A stretch of 52,658 bases of DNA from Ilumatobacteraceae bacterium (GCA_025463305.1 JAOBWK010000100.1:1-52658), one strand, 5' to 3'. Counted from the stretch's first letter, positions 1 through 7,476 are shown. The notes: generated by a model from the letters alone, not told the origin. Made by a program: numbers and translations.

Positions 1-934
1 TCTCCTGCTTGGAGATGAGCGCCTGCTTGAGCTCGGCGGCGAGCGTACGGGTGGTCTCGTCGCGGGCGACGACGGGATCCTCGCTCGAGGCGACGACCGA
101 GCGCAGATCGGGGAGCGCGAGCTCGGCGAGGTCGGCCTTGGCCGCCTCGGCACGGTCGAGCCACTCGGCGACGCGCAGCTTCGGCAGCAACTGCTCGGCC
201 ATCTGGATCAGGCCGGCTGCGGGGATCTCTTCCTTGCCCTCGGCCTTGAGGCGCGTGTTCTGCTCCTGCACGGCTTGACGGACGGCGGGGATGCCACCCT
301 GCAGGGCGCGCTCGGCGACGGCGCGCTGCTCCTCGGGCAGATCGGCGAGCACGGCCGTGCGATGGGCGCGACCGGGCTTGAGCCGCTTCGGCTTCGGGCG
401 CTGCGGCAGCTCCGGCGGCGGCGTGAAGTTCGGGCGAGGACGACGGTCGCGACCACCCGCACCAGCACCGGGGCCGGCGGCGGGGCGATCGCCGTCGCGG
501 CGAGGACGACGGTCGGCGCCGGGTGCACCCGCACGCTCGCCATCGGGACGGGGACGACGGTCGCCGTCGGGACGCGGGCGATCGCCATCGGTACGGCGCG
601 GCGGACGGTCGCGACGATCACCACGGTCGCCGCCACGATCGCTGCGGCCACGGCCGGCGAGCTGCTGGGTGACGGCCTCGAACGGCGTGGAGCTCGGCAG
701 GATCTCGAGCAGGCCCGACTTCTCGGCCTTGCCCTTGATCGGCGCCACGTTCAGCACGGTGTTGCCGTCGAGCTCGACCTCCACCTCGGCGCGCAACAGA
801 TCGCCCACCTTCGATTCCGAGGGCAGGATCGACGTCGCCAGCACACCCTTCGGCTCGCGTGCCCCGGCGGCGCGCCAGGTCCACGTGCCGTCGGGGCGCG
901 CGCTTGTCAGTTCGATCTCAATCCTGCGGGACAT
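1..934 (-). CDS. RGD-rich putative nucleic-acid-binding protein (3' end outside window)
   Basis: I do not recognise a named family. The reading frame starts with ATG at 934 and is open through the left edge (311 codons visible). Residues 1-85 form a compact, probably beta-rich domain. Residues about 93-170 are a low-complexity segment of repeated R/D/G/P motifs (for example DRRPRPDGDR), as in RGG-type RNA-binding regions. From about 185 on, the sequence becomes charged and helical. RNA or ribosome association is an inference from composition only. The start is supported by a TAGCGT box 8 nt upstream and the lack of a Shine-Dalgarno sequence. It is divergent from the carbonic-anhydrase-like gene, sharing a 68-nt intergenic region. 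Confidence 0.7.
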   Translation of the reverse strand, partial: MSRRIEIELTSARPDGTWTWRAAGAREPKGVLATSILPSESKVGDLLRAEVEVELDGNTVLNVAPIKGKAEKSGLLEILPSSTPFEAVTQQLAGRGRSDRGGDRGDRRDRPPRRTDGDRPRPDGDRRPRPDGERAGAPGADRRPRRDGDRPAAGPGAGAGGRDRRPRPNFTPPPELPQRPKPKRLKPGRAHRTAVLADLPEEQRAVAERALQGGIPAVRQAVQEQNTRLKAEGKEEIPAAGLIQMAEQLLPKLRVAEWLDRAEAAKADLAELALPDLRSVVASSEDPVVARDETTRTLAAELKQALISKQE

Positions 935-942
935 AGCTGATC

Positions 943-948
943 ACGCTA
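943..948 (-). promoter_or_regulatory. Putative -10 box of a leaderless promoter
   Basis: TAGCGT on the minus strand ends 8 nt before the ATG at 934, and there is no Shine-Dalgarno sequence. This is the spacing expected when transcription begins at or next to the start codon. Confidence 0.45.
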
Positions 949-990
949 TCCGGTGATGCCGTCGTCTCTCCACCCTCGTCGTGCGATCGC

Positions 991-996
991 TAGGTT
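991..996 (+). promoter_or_regulatory. Putative -10 box of a leaderless promoter
   Basis: TAGGTT is followed by exactly 6 nt and then the GTG at 1003. No Shine-Dalgarno sequence is present, so a leaderless transcript is likely. The box favours GTG 1003 over the in-frame GTG at 1000. Confidence 0.45.
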
Positions 997-1002
997 GATG
1001 TG

Positions 1003-1521
1003 GTGCCGATCTACGCGCTGGGCGACCAGGTTCCTGTCATCCATCCCGATGCGTTCGTCCATCCCGACGCAGTGGTGATCGGCTCGGTCTGGATCGGCGC
1101 GGAGAGCACCATCTGGCCGTGTGCCGTGCTGCGTGGCGACGACGGCGAGATCCACATCGGCGAGCGCACGTCCATCCAGGACGGCAGCGTGATCCACACG
1201 ACGCCGCCGTACCCGACGATTGTCGGCAACGGTTGCGTGATCGGCCACATCGTCCACCTCGAGGGCTGCACCATCGAGGACAACTCGCTCGTCGGCAACG
1301 GGTCCATCGTGATGCACCAGGTCGTCGTGCACACCGGCTCGGTCGTCGCCGCCAACTCCGTGCTCCTGAACGGCACCATCGTGCCAACCGGCGCGCTCGC
1401 CGTCGGCGTTCCCGCCGTCGTGAAGGAAGGCAAGGCGAAGGCGGACTACACCTCGTTCGCCGCGCAGACCTACGTCGACAAGGGACGCCGCTTCAAGGCG
1501 ACGATGCGCCGCATCGACTGA
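1003..1521 (+). CDS. Gamma-carbonic-anhydrase-family hexapeptide-repeat protein
   Basis: 172 aa, the usual size for the single-domain left-handed beta-helix proteins of the gamma-carbonic anhydrase/YrdA group. Repeated hexapeptide turns (IGSVWI, IGERTS, IGHIVH, VGNGSI) run along residues 25-135. Candidate zinc ligands are the His in SVIHTT and the two His in IGHIVHLEGC. The third ligand of classical Cam enzymes (the His before GC) is Glu here, with a His two residues earlier instead, so carbonic anhydrase activity cannot be assumed. The TGA overlaps the prmA ATG (TGATG), so the two are probably co-translated. GTG 1003 was preferred because of the TANNNT box 6 nt upstream; GTG 1000 is the alternative. 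Confidence 0.85.
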   Translation: MPIYALGDQVPVIHPDAFVHPDAVVIGSVWIGAESTIWPCAVLRGDDGEIHIGERTSIQDGSVIHTTPPYPTIVGNGCVIGHIVHLEGCTIEDNSLVGNGSIVMHQVVVHTGSVVAANSVLLNGTIVPTGALAVGVPAVVKEGKAKADYTSFAAQTYVDKGRRFKATMRRID

Positions 1522-2330
1522 TGCAGGCCGTGGTGGTCACGGTCGGACCGGCCGATGTCGAGGTCGCGTCCGACGAGCTGTGGGCGCTCGGCGTCGTCGC
1601 CGTCGAGGAGCGCAGCGTTCGCGGCAGCGTCTCCATCGAGCTCTGGACGTCGCTCGGCGACGACCTCGCCGACATCACCGACGCGCTCGCTGCGTTGCGT
1701 TGGCCATGGCGGTTCGAGACGGTCGACGAGTCGGTCAGCGAGACCTGGCGCGAGCACGCCGGCGCGGTGTGGGTGGCCGACGATCTCGTCGTGCATCCCG
1801 AATGGGTGGCAGCGCCCGAGGGCGACGGCATCGTCACGATCGCGATCGAGCCCGGCGCGACGTTCGGGCTCGGCGACCATCCCACGACAGTGCTGTCGAT
1901 GCTCGCCCTGCGCGACGAGGTCGATCCCGGCGACGCGGTGCTCGACGTCGGCTGCGGGAGCGGCGTGCTGTCGGTTGCGGCGTGCCGGTTCGGCGCGGCG
2001 CACATCGACGCCATCGACATCTCGCCAGCGGCGGTGCCCACCACCCGCCACAACGCACGGATCAACGGCGTCGAGGACCGGATCGACGTCTCGACGACGC
2101 CGTTGGCCGACATCGCCGGCACCTACCGGGTCGTCGTCGCCAACATCCTCGCGCCCGCCCTGATCGAGCTCGCCGCCGAGCTCCAGCGCGTGCTCGACCC
2201 GCATGGTTCGTTGATCATCAGCGGCATCCTCGCCGAACGGCACGATCACGTGCTGGCTGCGCTGCAGCCGTTGCGAGTCGTCGCCCGACGCGACCGCGAC
2301 GGCTGGACCGCGATCACGCTCCGGCGCTGA
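1521..2330 (+). CDS. prmA: Ribosomal protein L11 methyltransferase
   Basis: 269 aa, class I SAM-dependent methyltransferase that trimethylates ribosomal protein L11 in the cytosol. The N-terminal ~80 residues match the L11-recognition domain in size. A PrmA-typical FGLGDHPTT stretch follows at about 115-123, then the SAM-binding loop DVGCGSGVLS (142-151) and a VVANILAPAL motif (NPP-like position) near 207-216. The ATG overlaps the preceding stop by one base. The 3' end overlaps the convergent kinase gene by 17 nt. Confidence 0.92.
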   Translation: MQAVVVTVGPADVEVASDELWALGVVAVEERSVRGSVSIELWTSLGDDLADITDALAALRWPWRFETVDESVSETWREHAGAVWVADDLVVHPEWVAAPEGDGIVTIAIEPGATFGLGDHPTTVLSMLALRDEVDPGDAVLDVGCGSGVLSVAACRFGAAHIDAIDISPAAVPTTRHNARINGVEDRIDVSTTPLADIAGTYRVVVANILAPALIELAAELQRVLDPHGSLIISGILAERHDHVLAALQPLRVVARRDRDGWTAITLRR

Positions 2331-3201
2331 GCAACCGTTCGATCTCCGCCAGGTGCGGCAGCGACGGCACCGCACCCGGTCGAGTCGTGGCGAGTGCCGC
2401 CGTCGCCGCGGCGAACCGCAGCGCGTCCACCATCGACGCGCCACGCGAGAGCGAGGCGGCGAACCCACCACAGAACGCATCGCCGGCGGCCGTGGTGTCG
2501 ATCGCGTCGACGGCGAAGGCATCGACGTGGACCAACGCGCCGTCGGGGGTGTGCAGCGCCGCACCACGGGCGCCGAGTGTCACCACGACCGCAGCGGCGC
2601 CGAGGGCGAACAGCGCCTCGACGCCGCCGAGCAGCTCGACCTCGTGCTCGTTCGGGATGACGACATCGCACAGCGCCAGGGTGTCGGCCGACAGGGGAGT
2701 GGCGGGCGCGGGGTTGAGGATCGTGGTCGCTCCCGCCGCACGCGCCGCGGCCAGTGCCGCATGCACCGTGGGCACGGGCACCTCGAGCTGAGCGAGCACG
2801 ACTCGCGCTCGGGAGGACGCCGCAACGACGTCGCCGGGGTCCAGCCGGGCGTTCGCCCCGGGCACCACGATGATCGAGTTCTCCGCTTCGGCGGACACAC
2901 CGATCAGGGCCCGGCCGGTCGGCACGCCGATCAGGGCGCGAACGGCCGTGGCATCGATCTCGTCGTCGCCCATCACCTGCAGCAGCTGGCGGGCGGCATC
3001 GTCGTCGCCGACCGCTGCGGCGAAGGCTGTGCGCGCGCCGGCTCGCGATGCGGCGACCGCCTGGTTGAGGCCCTTGCCCCCGGCGTGCTCTGCGTAGCTC
3101 GATCCGAGCACCGTCTCGCCGGGCGCGGGCAGCCGCTCGGTGGTGGCGACGAGATCGAGGTTGGCGCTGCCGACGACGCAGACGTCGATGTCCGGTGTCA
3201 C
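2314..3201 (-). CDS. PfkB-family sugar kinase (ribokinase-like)
   Basis: 295 aa, ATP-dependent carbohydrate kinase of the PfkB/ribokinase family. The N-terminal substrate signature is GGKGLNQAVAASRAG (about 41-55). The C-terminal anion hole and catalytic motif DTTAAGDAFCGGF is the ribokinase variant. Ribokinase itself (ribose to ribose 5-phosphate) is the closest named match, but no ribose transporter lies nearby and other PfkB substrates remain possible. GTG 3201 was chosen over GTG 3210 because TACGGT lies exactly 7 nt upstream. It converges on prmA with a 17-nt overlap. Confidence 0.82.
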   Translation of the reverse strand: MTPDIDVCVVGSANLDLVATTERLPAPGETVLGSSYAEHAGGKGLNQAVAASRAGARTAFAAAVGDDDAARQLLQVMGDDEIDATAVRALIGVPTGRALIGVSAEAENSIIVVPGANARLDPGDVVAASSRARVVLAQLEVPVPTVHAALAAARAAGATTILNPAPATPLSADTLALCDVVIPNEHEVELLGGVEALFALGAAAVVVTLGARGAALHTPDGALVHVDAFAVDAIDTTAAGDAFCGGFAASLSRGASMVDALRFAAATAALATTRPGAVPSLPHLAEIERLLSAGA

Positions 3202-3208
3202 GCCGAGC

Positions 3209-3214
3209 ACCGTA
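3209..3214 (-). promoter_or_regulatory. Putative -10 box of a leaderless promoter
   Basis: TACGGT on the minus strand, 7 nt before the kinase GTG at 3201, with no Shine-Dalgarno sequence between. Confidence 0.45.
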
Positions 3215-3229
3215 GCGCCCGACAGTGCG

Positions 3230-3535
3230 TCAGCCGACGCCGCGGGCGCGCACGCCGATGGGCGCGATGAGCCGGAAGCCGGCGCTGTGGCGCTCGTCCT
3301 CGGACTCCCCACCCCAGAAGCCGTACTCGTGGTTGTCGCGGGCGTAGACCCGACACATCGAGTTGACTTGACAGCTCGCGCACACCGAGCGAGCCATTGC
3401 CTCACGCCGATCGCGCGCCTGTGGCCGCTCTGCGGGTGCCGGGAAGAACAGGTTCGTCAACCCCTTGCATGCTGCCTCGTTCATCCACCGATCGTCGGTG
3501 GCTTCACGGTGGAACATGATCTCAACTGCAGCCAT
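3230..3535 (-). CDS. WhiB-family iron-sulfur transcriptional regulator
   Basis: 101 aa. It has the four WhiB cysteines C23, C52, C55 and C61 in the C-x28-C-x2-C-x5-C arrangement that ligates a [4Fe-4S] cluster. The helix-turn segment YGFWGGESEDER (71-82) corresponds to the family G(I/V)WGG turn, and a basic C-terminus follows for DNA or sigma-factor contact. WhiB proteins are restricted to Actinobacteria and bind sigma-A region 4. The ATG at 3535 has a GAGGGGG Shine-Dalgarno 6 nt upstream. The frame extends further upstream, but the added residues are unlike the family. The subfamily (WhiB1-7) cannot be fixed by eye. Confidence 0.9.
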   Translation of the reverse strand: MAAVEIMFHREATDDRWMNEAACKGLTNLFFPAPAERPQARDRREAMARSVCASCQVNSMCRVYARDNHEYGFWGGESEDERHSAGFRLIAPIGVRARGVG

Positions 3536-3728
3536 GGTGCCCCCTCGACCCCAAAGTCCTCGTACCCGCAGACCCCAGCAGGCACGAGATCGATCATAAG
3601 GAGAAGCAATCGCGGAGTCAATTGCATGATGCAAGAAATTTAATGTTTCGCATTGAACTTTGGGTGAACGGCGATTCACCCGGTGAACCGAGGGTATGCG
3701 GGCGTGTCACACCAGGTCACGATGCATT
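3536..3728. promoter_or_regulatory. AT-richer intergenic region upstream of the WhiB gene
   Basis: 193 nt without a gene between the WhiB start and the aldolase stop. It is noticeably richer in A/T than its surroundings (for example the stretch around 3600-3660). It probably holds the WhiB promoter and leader. I could not define a -35/-10 pair with confidence. Confidence 0.35.
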
Positions 3729-4784
3729 TCAGCCGTTCAGGCACTGGCGCACACCGGCCGCGAACGCATCGACGTCGTCGGCCGTGGTGTCCCACGCGGT
3801 CATCCAGCGGACCTGGTTCGCAGCAGGGTTCCAGTCCCAGAAGAAGCACCACTCCTGCAGCTCGCGGATGGCCTCGGGGGGCAGGTGCGGGAACACCGCG
3901 TTCACTGCGGGCGCCGCGTCGTAGACCACACCGGGGATGTCGCGGGTGGCCTCGTACAGGCGTGTGGTCATGGTGTTCGACTGGCTCGCGAGCGTCAGCC
4001 ACAGCTCGTCGTGGAGCAGTGCGTTCAGCTGGGCAGCGACGTAGCGCATCTTCGACGGCAGCTGGGTGGTCTGCTTGCGCACGAACGGCGCGACCCGCGC
4101 GGCACGCTCGGTCAGGCACACGACGGCTTCGCCGTACATCATCCCGTTCTTCGTCGCGCCGAACGACAGCACGTCGACGCCCGCGTCGACGGTCATCGCT
4201 CGGAGGGTCGAGGCACCGCCACCCGCGGCGGCGACGGCGTTGGCCAACCGTGCACCGTCGAGGTGGAAGGCCATGCCGAGCCGATGCGCGGCCTCGCCGA
4301 TCGCGGCGATCTCGTCGATCGTGTACACGGTGCCCAGCTCGGTGCTCTGGGTGATGCTGACCACACCGGGCTGGGCGTGGTGCATGTCGCCGAGCGCGTG
4401 GGCCTGGTCCTCGATCTGCGCCGGCACGAGCTTGCCGTCGGGGCAGTCGAGGTCGATCAACTTGGCGCCGAGGATGCGCTCCGGCGCGCCCGTCTCGTCG
4501 ACGTTGATGTGTGCCCAGTTGGTGCAGATCACGGCCTGGGCCGGACCGAGCAGCGTGGCCAGACCGACGATGTTCGCGCCCGTCCCGTTCCACACGAGGA
4601 ACGTCTCCGCGCTCGGCCCGAACAGCTCGCGCATGTGCGCATTCGTGGCCGCGGTCCACGGGTCGTCGCCGTAGGCCAACGCGTGGCCGGCGTTGGCCTC
4701 GACGAGCGCGTCCATCACGCTCGGGTGCACGCCGGCGGCGTTGTCGCTGGCGAAGGCGCGGGCGGGGGCCGGCAGTGAGATCAT
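3729..4784 (-). CDS. ltaE: Low-specificity threonine/beta-hydroxy-amino-acid aldolase (PLP)
   Basis: 351 aa, fold-type I PLP enzyme that cleaves L-threonine, allo-threonine and other beta-hydroxy-alpha-amino acids to glycine and an aldehyde. The PLP Schiff-base lysine is K212 in SFGATKNGMM. The pyridine-N Asp is D176 in HLDGARL. An N-terminal SDNAAGVHP motif is typical of the beta-eliminating lyase/threonine aldolase group. The gene lies 43 nt downstream of, and on the same strand as, an asparagine-oxygenase-like hydroxylase. That suggests the true substrate may be a hydroxylated amino acid (inference). A GATACT box 6 nt before the ATG could instead give it its own leaderless transcript. Confidence 0.85.
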   Translation of the reverse strand: MISLPAPARAFASDNAAGVHPSVMDALVEANAGHALAYGDDPWTAATNAHMRELFGPSAETFLVWNGTGANIVGLATLLGPAQAVICTNWAHINVDETGAPERILGAKLIDLDCPDGKLVPAQIEDQAHALGDMHHAQPGVVSITQSTELGTVYTIDEIAAIGEAAHRLGMAFHLDGARLANAVAAAGGGASTLRAMTVDAGVDVLSFGATKNGMMYGEAVVCLTERAARVAPFVRKQTTQLPSKMRYVAAQLNALLHDELWLTLASQSNTMTTRLYEATRDIPGVVYDAAPAVNAVFPHLPPEAIRELQEWCFFWDWNPAANQVRWMTAWDTTADDVDAFAAGVRQCLNG

Positions 4785-4790
4785 CGGGCC

Positions 4791-4796
4791 AGTATC
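4791..4796 (-). promoter_or_regulatory. Putative -10 box of a leaderless promoter
   Basis: GATACT on the minus strand, 6 nt before the aldolase ATG at 4784. It implies that the aldolase may also be transcribed independently of the upstream dioxygenase gene. Confidence 0.35.
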
Positions 4797-4827
4797 GCCG
4801 CTGACGGTGCTGCCGCCCGCGGCGAGG

Positions 4828-5718
4828 TCACTCGCCGAAGACGGTGGTGATGACGCGACCAGTGCGCTCGCCGTCGCTCGCGGCGAGGTCGGTGACCACG
4901 AACGTGCGCTGCAGCCAACGGTCGGTGCCGTCGAAGCGGGCAGCGAACGGACTGCGGCCGTGGACGACCATGTCGTTGTCGATGACGAGGAGGTCGCCCG
5001 GCTCGAGCACCACCGACGAGTGGTGCGCGCTGAGCGTCTCGCCCAGCGTCTGCAGTGCCTCCTCGGCCTCCTCGTCGATGCCGACCATCAGGTCCTGGTC
5101 GAACACCATGGTCGGATCGGCGCGATCGCCGGTGAGGATCGCGATGGGCGCGCCGAGCACGTTCTCGCGACCGTGGAGGTAGCTCTCGTCGACGGCGCAT
5201 CGGAAGCGCGGCTGGAACAGGACCTCGACGATCTCGCTGTCGAGGTAGGGGAGAGCGCCTTGGATGGATGCCACGGTGGTGCGCGCCTGCGCATCGCCGC
5301 GCAGGCAGTAGAGCAGCAGGTACCGCGGGCGGTGCGGATGGAACGCGGCCTCGGTGTGGAACATCAGGTCGACGGTGGACGATGTGGAGGTCTGGCTGCT
5401 CGCCGCCGACGACACCGGCACGATGTTCTGCACGACATCGCCGCCGTGCTCTGGCTGGTAGCCGACCGGCTCGCCCAGCACTGCGGCGATCGTCAGCAGG
5501 CGCAGCTCGGTGGCATCGGACTTGTCGGTGGGCGTGGTCGGCGTGGCCGGGGTGGGCGGGAGGTCCCCGACGGGCAGGCCTTGGAGCAGCATGCAGCCCG
5601 CTGGTGGAGGGCTGTCGCGGAAGGCATCGAGGCGGGCCCGCATGCCGGCGGGCAGGCCCAGTGCCAGTTGCGTCGCGCGGGCGACGAGATCGACGTCGGA
5701 CTCACGGTTGGAAGACAT
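4828..5718 (-). CDS. TauD-superfamily Fe(II)/2-oxoglutarate dioxygenase, asparagine-oxygenase-like
   Basis: 296 aa. The iron-binding facial triad is visible as H121-x-E123 in FHTEAAFHPHRP and H253 in MVVHGRSPF. R271 (LQRTFVV) is the expected 2-oxoglutarate salt-bridge residue. The stretch around 120-142 (HTE.AFHP.R....L.CLRGD) resembles the AsnO/VioC clavaminate-synthase-like group, which hydroxylates the beta carbon of free amino acids such as Asn or Arg. The exact substrate is unknown. ATG 5718 follows TAGACT by 7 nt, supporting a leaderless start. It is divergent from an RpiR regulator and upstream of a threonine aldolase, so hydroxylation followed by aldol cleavage is plausible. Confidence 0.82.
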   Translation of the reverse strand: MSSNRESDVDLVARATQLALGLPAGMRARLDAFRDSPPPAGCMLLQGLPVGDLPPTPATPTTPTDKSDATELRLLTIAAVLGEPVGYQPEHGGDVVQNIVPVSSAASSQTSTSSTVDLMFHTEAAFHPHRPRYLLLYCLRGDAQARTTVASIQGALPYLDSEIVEVLFQPRFRCAVDESYLHGRENVLGAPIAILTGDRADPTMVFDQDLMVGIDEEAEEALQTLGETLSAHHSSVVLEPGDLLVIDNDMVVHGRSPFAARFDGTDRWLQRTFVVTDLAASDGERTGRVITTVFGE

Positions 5719-5725
5719 GTTCCAA

Positions 5726-5731
5726 AGTCTA
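5726..5731 (-). promoter_or_regulatory. Putative -10 box of a leaderless promoter
   Basis: TAGACT on the minus strand, 7 nt upstream of the dioxygenase ATG at 5718. It shares the 80-nt divergent region with the RpiR promoter. Confidence 0.45.
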
Positions 5732-5784
5732 TCTGAGTCGGAATGCACGCGCCATCGCTTTCGAACGTCCGGAGGCGGCTCCGC

Positions 5785-5790
5785 TACGGT
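5785..5790 (+). promoter_or_regulatory. Putative -10 box of a leaderless promoter
   Basis: TACGGT lies 8 nt before the RpiR-family ATG at 5799. No Shine-Dalgarno sequence is present. Confidence 0.4.
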
Positions 5791-5798
5791 GTTGCGCC

Positions 5799-6641
5799 AT
5801 GGAGGTCGCGGCACGCATCACCGAGGTGGGCAGCCAGCTGACCACGGCCGAACGTCGAGTCGCCGAGATCGTCCTGACCCGCCCGGAGTTGGTTGCATTC
5901 GGAACGGTCGCGGAGCTCGCCGAGGCCGCCCAGGCCGGTGCGGCAACGGTGGTACGGCTCGCCGCCAAGCTGGACTTCGACGGGTTCACGGCGCTGCAGG
6001 CATCGGTCCAGAACGAGCTCTCCAACCAGCTCCGGCCCGCGGCCGTGCGCATCCGCGAGGCGCGCGGCGGGGTGGTGGTGCAGCGGCATCTGCAGCGCGA
6101 GCTCGACAACGTGCAGTCGACGCTGCTCGCGATCGACGAGCGAGCCGTCGGCGAGGCGACGCTCCGGCTGTGTGCGCTCGACCACTCGGTGCTCGTGCTC
6201 AGCGGCGACGCGTCCACCGGGGTGAGCCTCCAGTTCGTCGGCGACCTGCGCGCCCTGCGCCCGAACGTGGAACTGCTCACCGGCAACGAGGTCGCGGTCA
6301 GCCGACGACTCTCGCAGCTCGAGCCCGGCGACGCGGTCATCGCCATCGACCTCCGCCGCTACGACCGCTGGGTGGTCAAGACCGCCAAGGAGGCCAAGCG
6401 CAGGGGAGCGTGGCTGCTGGCGCTCACCGACAGCGCATTGTCGCCACTCGCCGGCCTGGCGGACAGCTCGATGGTGCTCAACGCCGGGGGCGTCGGCCCG
6501 TTCGACAGCCACGTCGGCACGCTCGCGCTGCTCAACGTCTTGGTCGCCGCGGCCGCTGAAGAGCTGCGCGAGCTCGCGACCGAGCGGCTCGACCACGCCG
6601 AGGCAGCGTGGAGCGCGGACGGCCAGCTCGTCGATCGCTGA
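5799..6641 (+). CDS. RpiR/MurR-family transcriptional regulator
   Basis: 280 aa. The N-terminal ~75 residues fit the HTH_6 domain (TTAERRVAEIVLTRPE, then TVAELAEAAQAGAATVVRLAAKLDFDGF in parts), including the family turn where V-R-L-A replaces the usual V-x-R-(L/F). Residues about 125-255 form a SIS-type sugar-phosphate-binding domain (VLVLSGDASTGVS; GDAVIAIDLRRYDR). Members sense phosphosugars or related metabolites and often repress a divergent gene. Here the divergent gene is the amino-acid dioxygenase, so it is the likely target. The ligand is unknown. The frame is open far upstream, but ATG 5799 is the first start compatible with the family. Confidence 0.85.
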   Translation: MEVAARITEVGSQLTTAERRVAEIVLTRPELVAFGTVAELAEAAQAGAATVVRLAAKLDFDGFTALQASVQNELSNQLRPAAVRIREARGGVVVQRHLQRELDNVQSTLLAIDERAVGEATLRLCALDHSVLVLSGDASTGVSLQFVGDLRALRPNVELLTGNEVAVSRRLSQLEPGDAVIAIDLRRYDRWVVKTAKEAKRRGAWLLALTDSALSPLAGLADSSMVLNAGGVGPFDSHVGTLALLNVLVAAAAEELRELATERLDHAEAAWSADGQLVDR

Positions 6642-6694
6642 GCGGAGTCGTGGCGAGTCGCTGACGGGTCCCTGACTCACATCGGCGGTGTCGG

Positions 6695-6700
6695 TAAGGT
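6695..6700 (+). promoter_or_regulatory. Putative leaderless promoter (-10 TAAGGT)
   Basis: TAAGGT ends 6 nt before the ATG at 6707. A -35-like CTGACT at 6672-6677 is separated from it by 17 nt. This is one of the clearest promoter candidates in the window. Confidence 0.5.
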
Positions 6701-6715
6701 TCCGTCATGACGAAA
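6700..6715. promoter_or_regulatory. Near-perfect palindrome over the zinc-finger gene start codon
   Basis: TTCCGTCATGACGAAA has an uninterrupted CGTCATGACG core, one outer mismatch pair, and the start codon in its centre. A perfect 16-bp version recurs at 7113-7128. Its position would allow a bound repressor to block transcription start and initiation. Confidence 0.4.
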
Positions 6716-7084
6716 GAGGTGCCTTCACCGATGCCCACGGGGGAGGGTCCGGCGCGGTGCCGCTGGTGCCGCCGCGTCCTCCCGCGCGCCGCACGCACCG
6801 GACGCAAGCGCGAGTTCTGTCGTCAGGCCTGCCGTCAGTGGGACTGGGTCGCCCGACAGCGCGCCCGCGAGCTCGAGCTCAGCGAGTCGGATCTCGTCGT
6901 CGCGAGGTCCGAGCTCGATGCGCTGCGTGACGATCTCTACGTGTTGGCCTGCGCCGTCGACGACGCCAAGCGCGACCTCGCCGCGCCCGGCAAGCGCACC
7001 GACCGAGAGCTGCGCGAGATCCTCGACTGGCTGTTGGACGCCGCCGCCCCGTTGCACGACCGCGAGATCGCCAGCCCGCCCTGA
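6707..7084 (+). CDS. Small zinc-ribbon protein with coiled-coil tail, actinobacterial, unknown function
   Basis: 125 aa. Cys residues C18, C21, C38 and C42 (CRWC ... EFCRQAC) make a CxxC-x16-CxxxC putative zinc site, followed by an Arg-rich CRQWDWVARQRA helix. Similar short CxxC/RxxCRRxCRQ proteins are common in Actinobacteria, but their role is not established; DNA or RNA binding is plausible. Residues about 50-115 are highly charged and probably a coiled coil. The start is fixed by a TAAGGT box and is embedded in a palindrome, suggesting autoregulation. It is a single-gene unit downstream of the RpiR gene. Confidence 0.7.
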   Translation: MTKEVPSPMPTGEGPARCRWCRRVLPRAARTGRKREFCRQACRQWDWVARQRARELELSESDLVVARSELDALRDDLYVLACAVDDAKRDLAAPGKRTDRELREILDWLLDAAAPLHDREIASPP

Positions 7085-7112
7085 CACGCCGGTGTCCGAG
7101 GTATCCGCGGAG

Positions 7113-7128
7113 TTTCGTCATGACGAAA
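7113..7128. promoter_or_regulatory. Perfect 16-bp palindrome
   Basis: TTTCGTCATGACGAAA is its own reverse complement. It repeats the start region of the zinc-finger gene (core and following GAAAGA), 413 nt downstream, but here no convincing gene follows. It is a candidate operator or a dispersed palindromic repeat. Confidence 0.45.
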
Positions 7129-7174
7129 GACGTCGCGATGTGTCGGCGCTGGGGAGTGCCCGCCGTCGATGTCC

Positions 7175-7374
7175 GACCGCGTGATGTCGCCCCGCGGACG
7201 AGATCACGCGGTCAGTCATCGAACCCACGCTGCGACGAACGGTCTGTGCGCGTCATGTCGTCCCGCAGACAACATCACGCGGTCAGTGATCGAACTCACA
7301 GCCGTCGACGAACGTCTGCCTGTGCGATGTCGTCCCGCAGACGATTTCACGCGGTCGGAACTGACGGGATCGCC
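7175..7374. repeat. Three tandem ~71-bp imperfect repeats with hairpin potential
   Basis: Units begin at 7184, 7255 and 7327 (spacing 71 and 72 nt). Each opens with ATGTCGYCCCGCRGAC, followed after 3-4 nt by TCACGCGGTC. The first two also share ATCGAACYCAC and a CGACGAACG segment; the third is truncated after about 48 nt. The first unit is flanked by a perfect 11-bp inverted repeat, GACCGCGTGAT (7175-7185) and ATCACGCGGTC (7203-7213). The 71/72-nt spacing does not keep one reading frame, so this looks non-coding. They lie in a 392-nt gene-free stretch (7085-7476). Apart from the palindrome at 7113, I see nothing else recognisable there. Confidence 0.7.
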
Positions 7375-7476
7375 CCGCTCCACGTCACGGGCAACGTCGT
7401 CGACAACGCCCATAATCATCGTTATGTCAACTCGCGTCGACGACGGCGGATGTTCCGTCACCGCTCTCTGCTCCCG

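Noticed and set aside
7175..7374. CRISPR-like array
   Set aside because: Only three units, the repeats are long and imperfect, no spacers of uniform size are present, and there are no cas genes.
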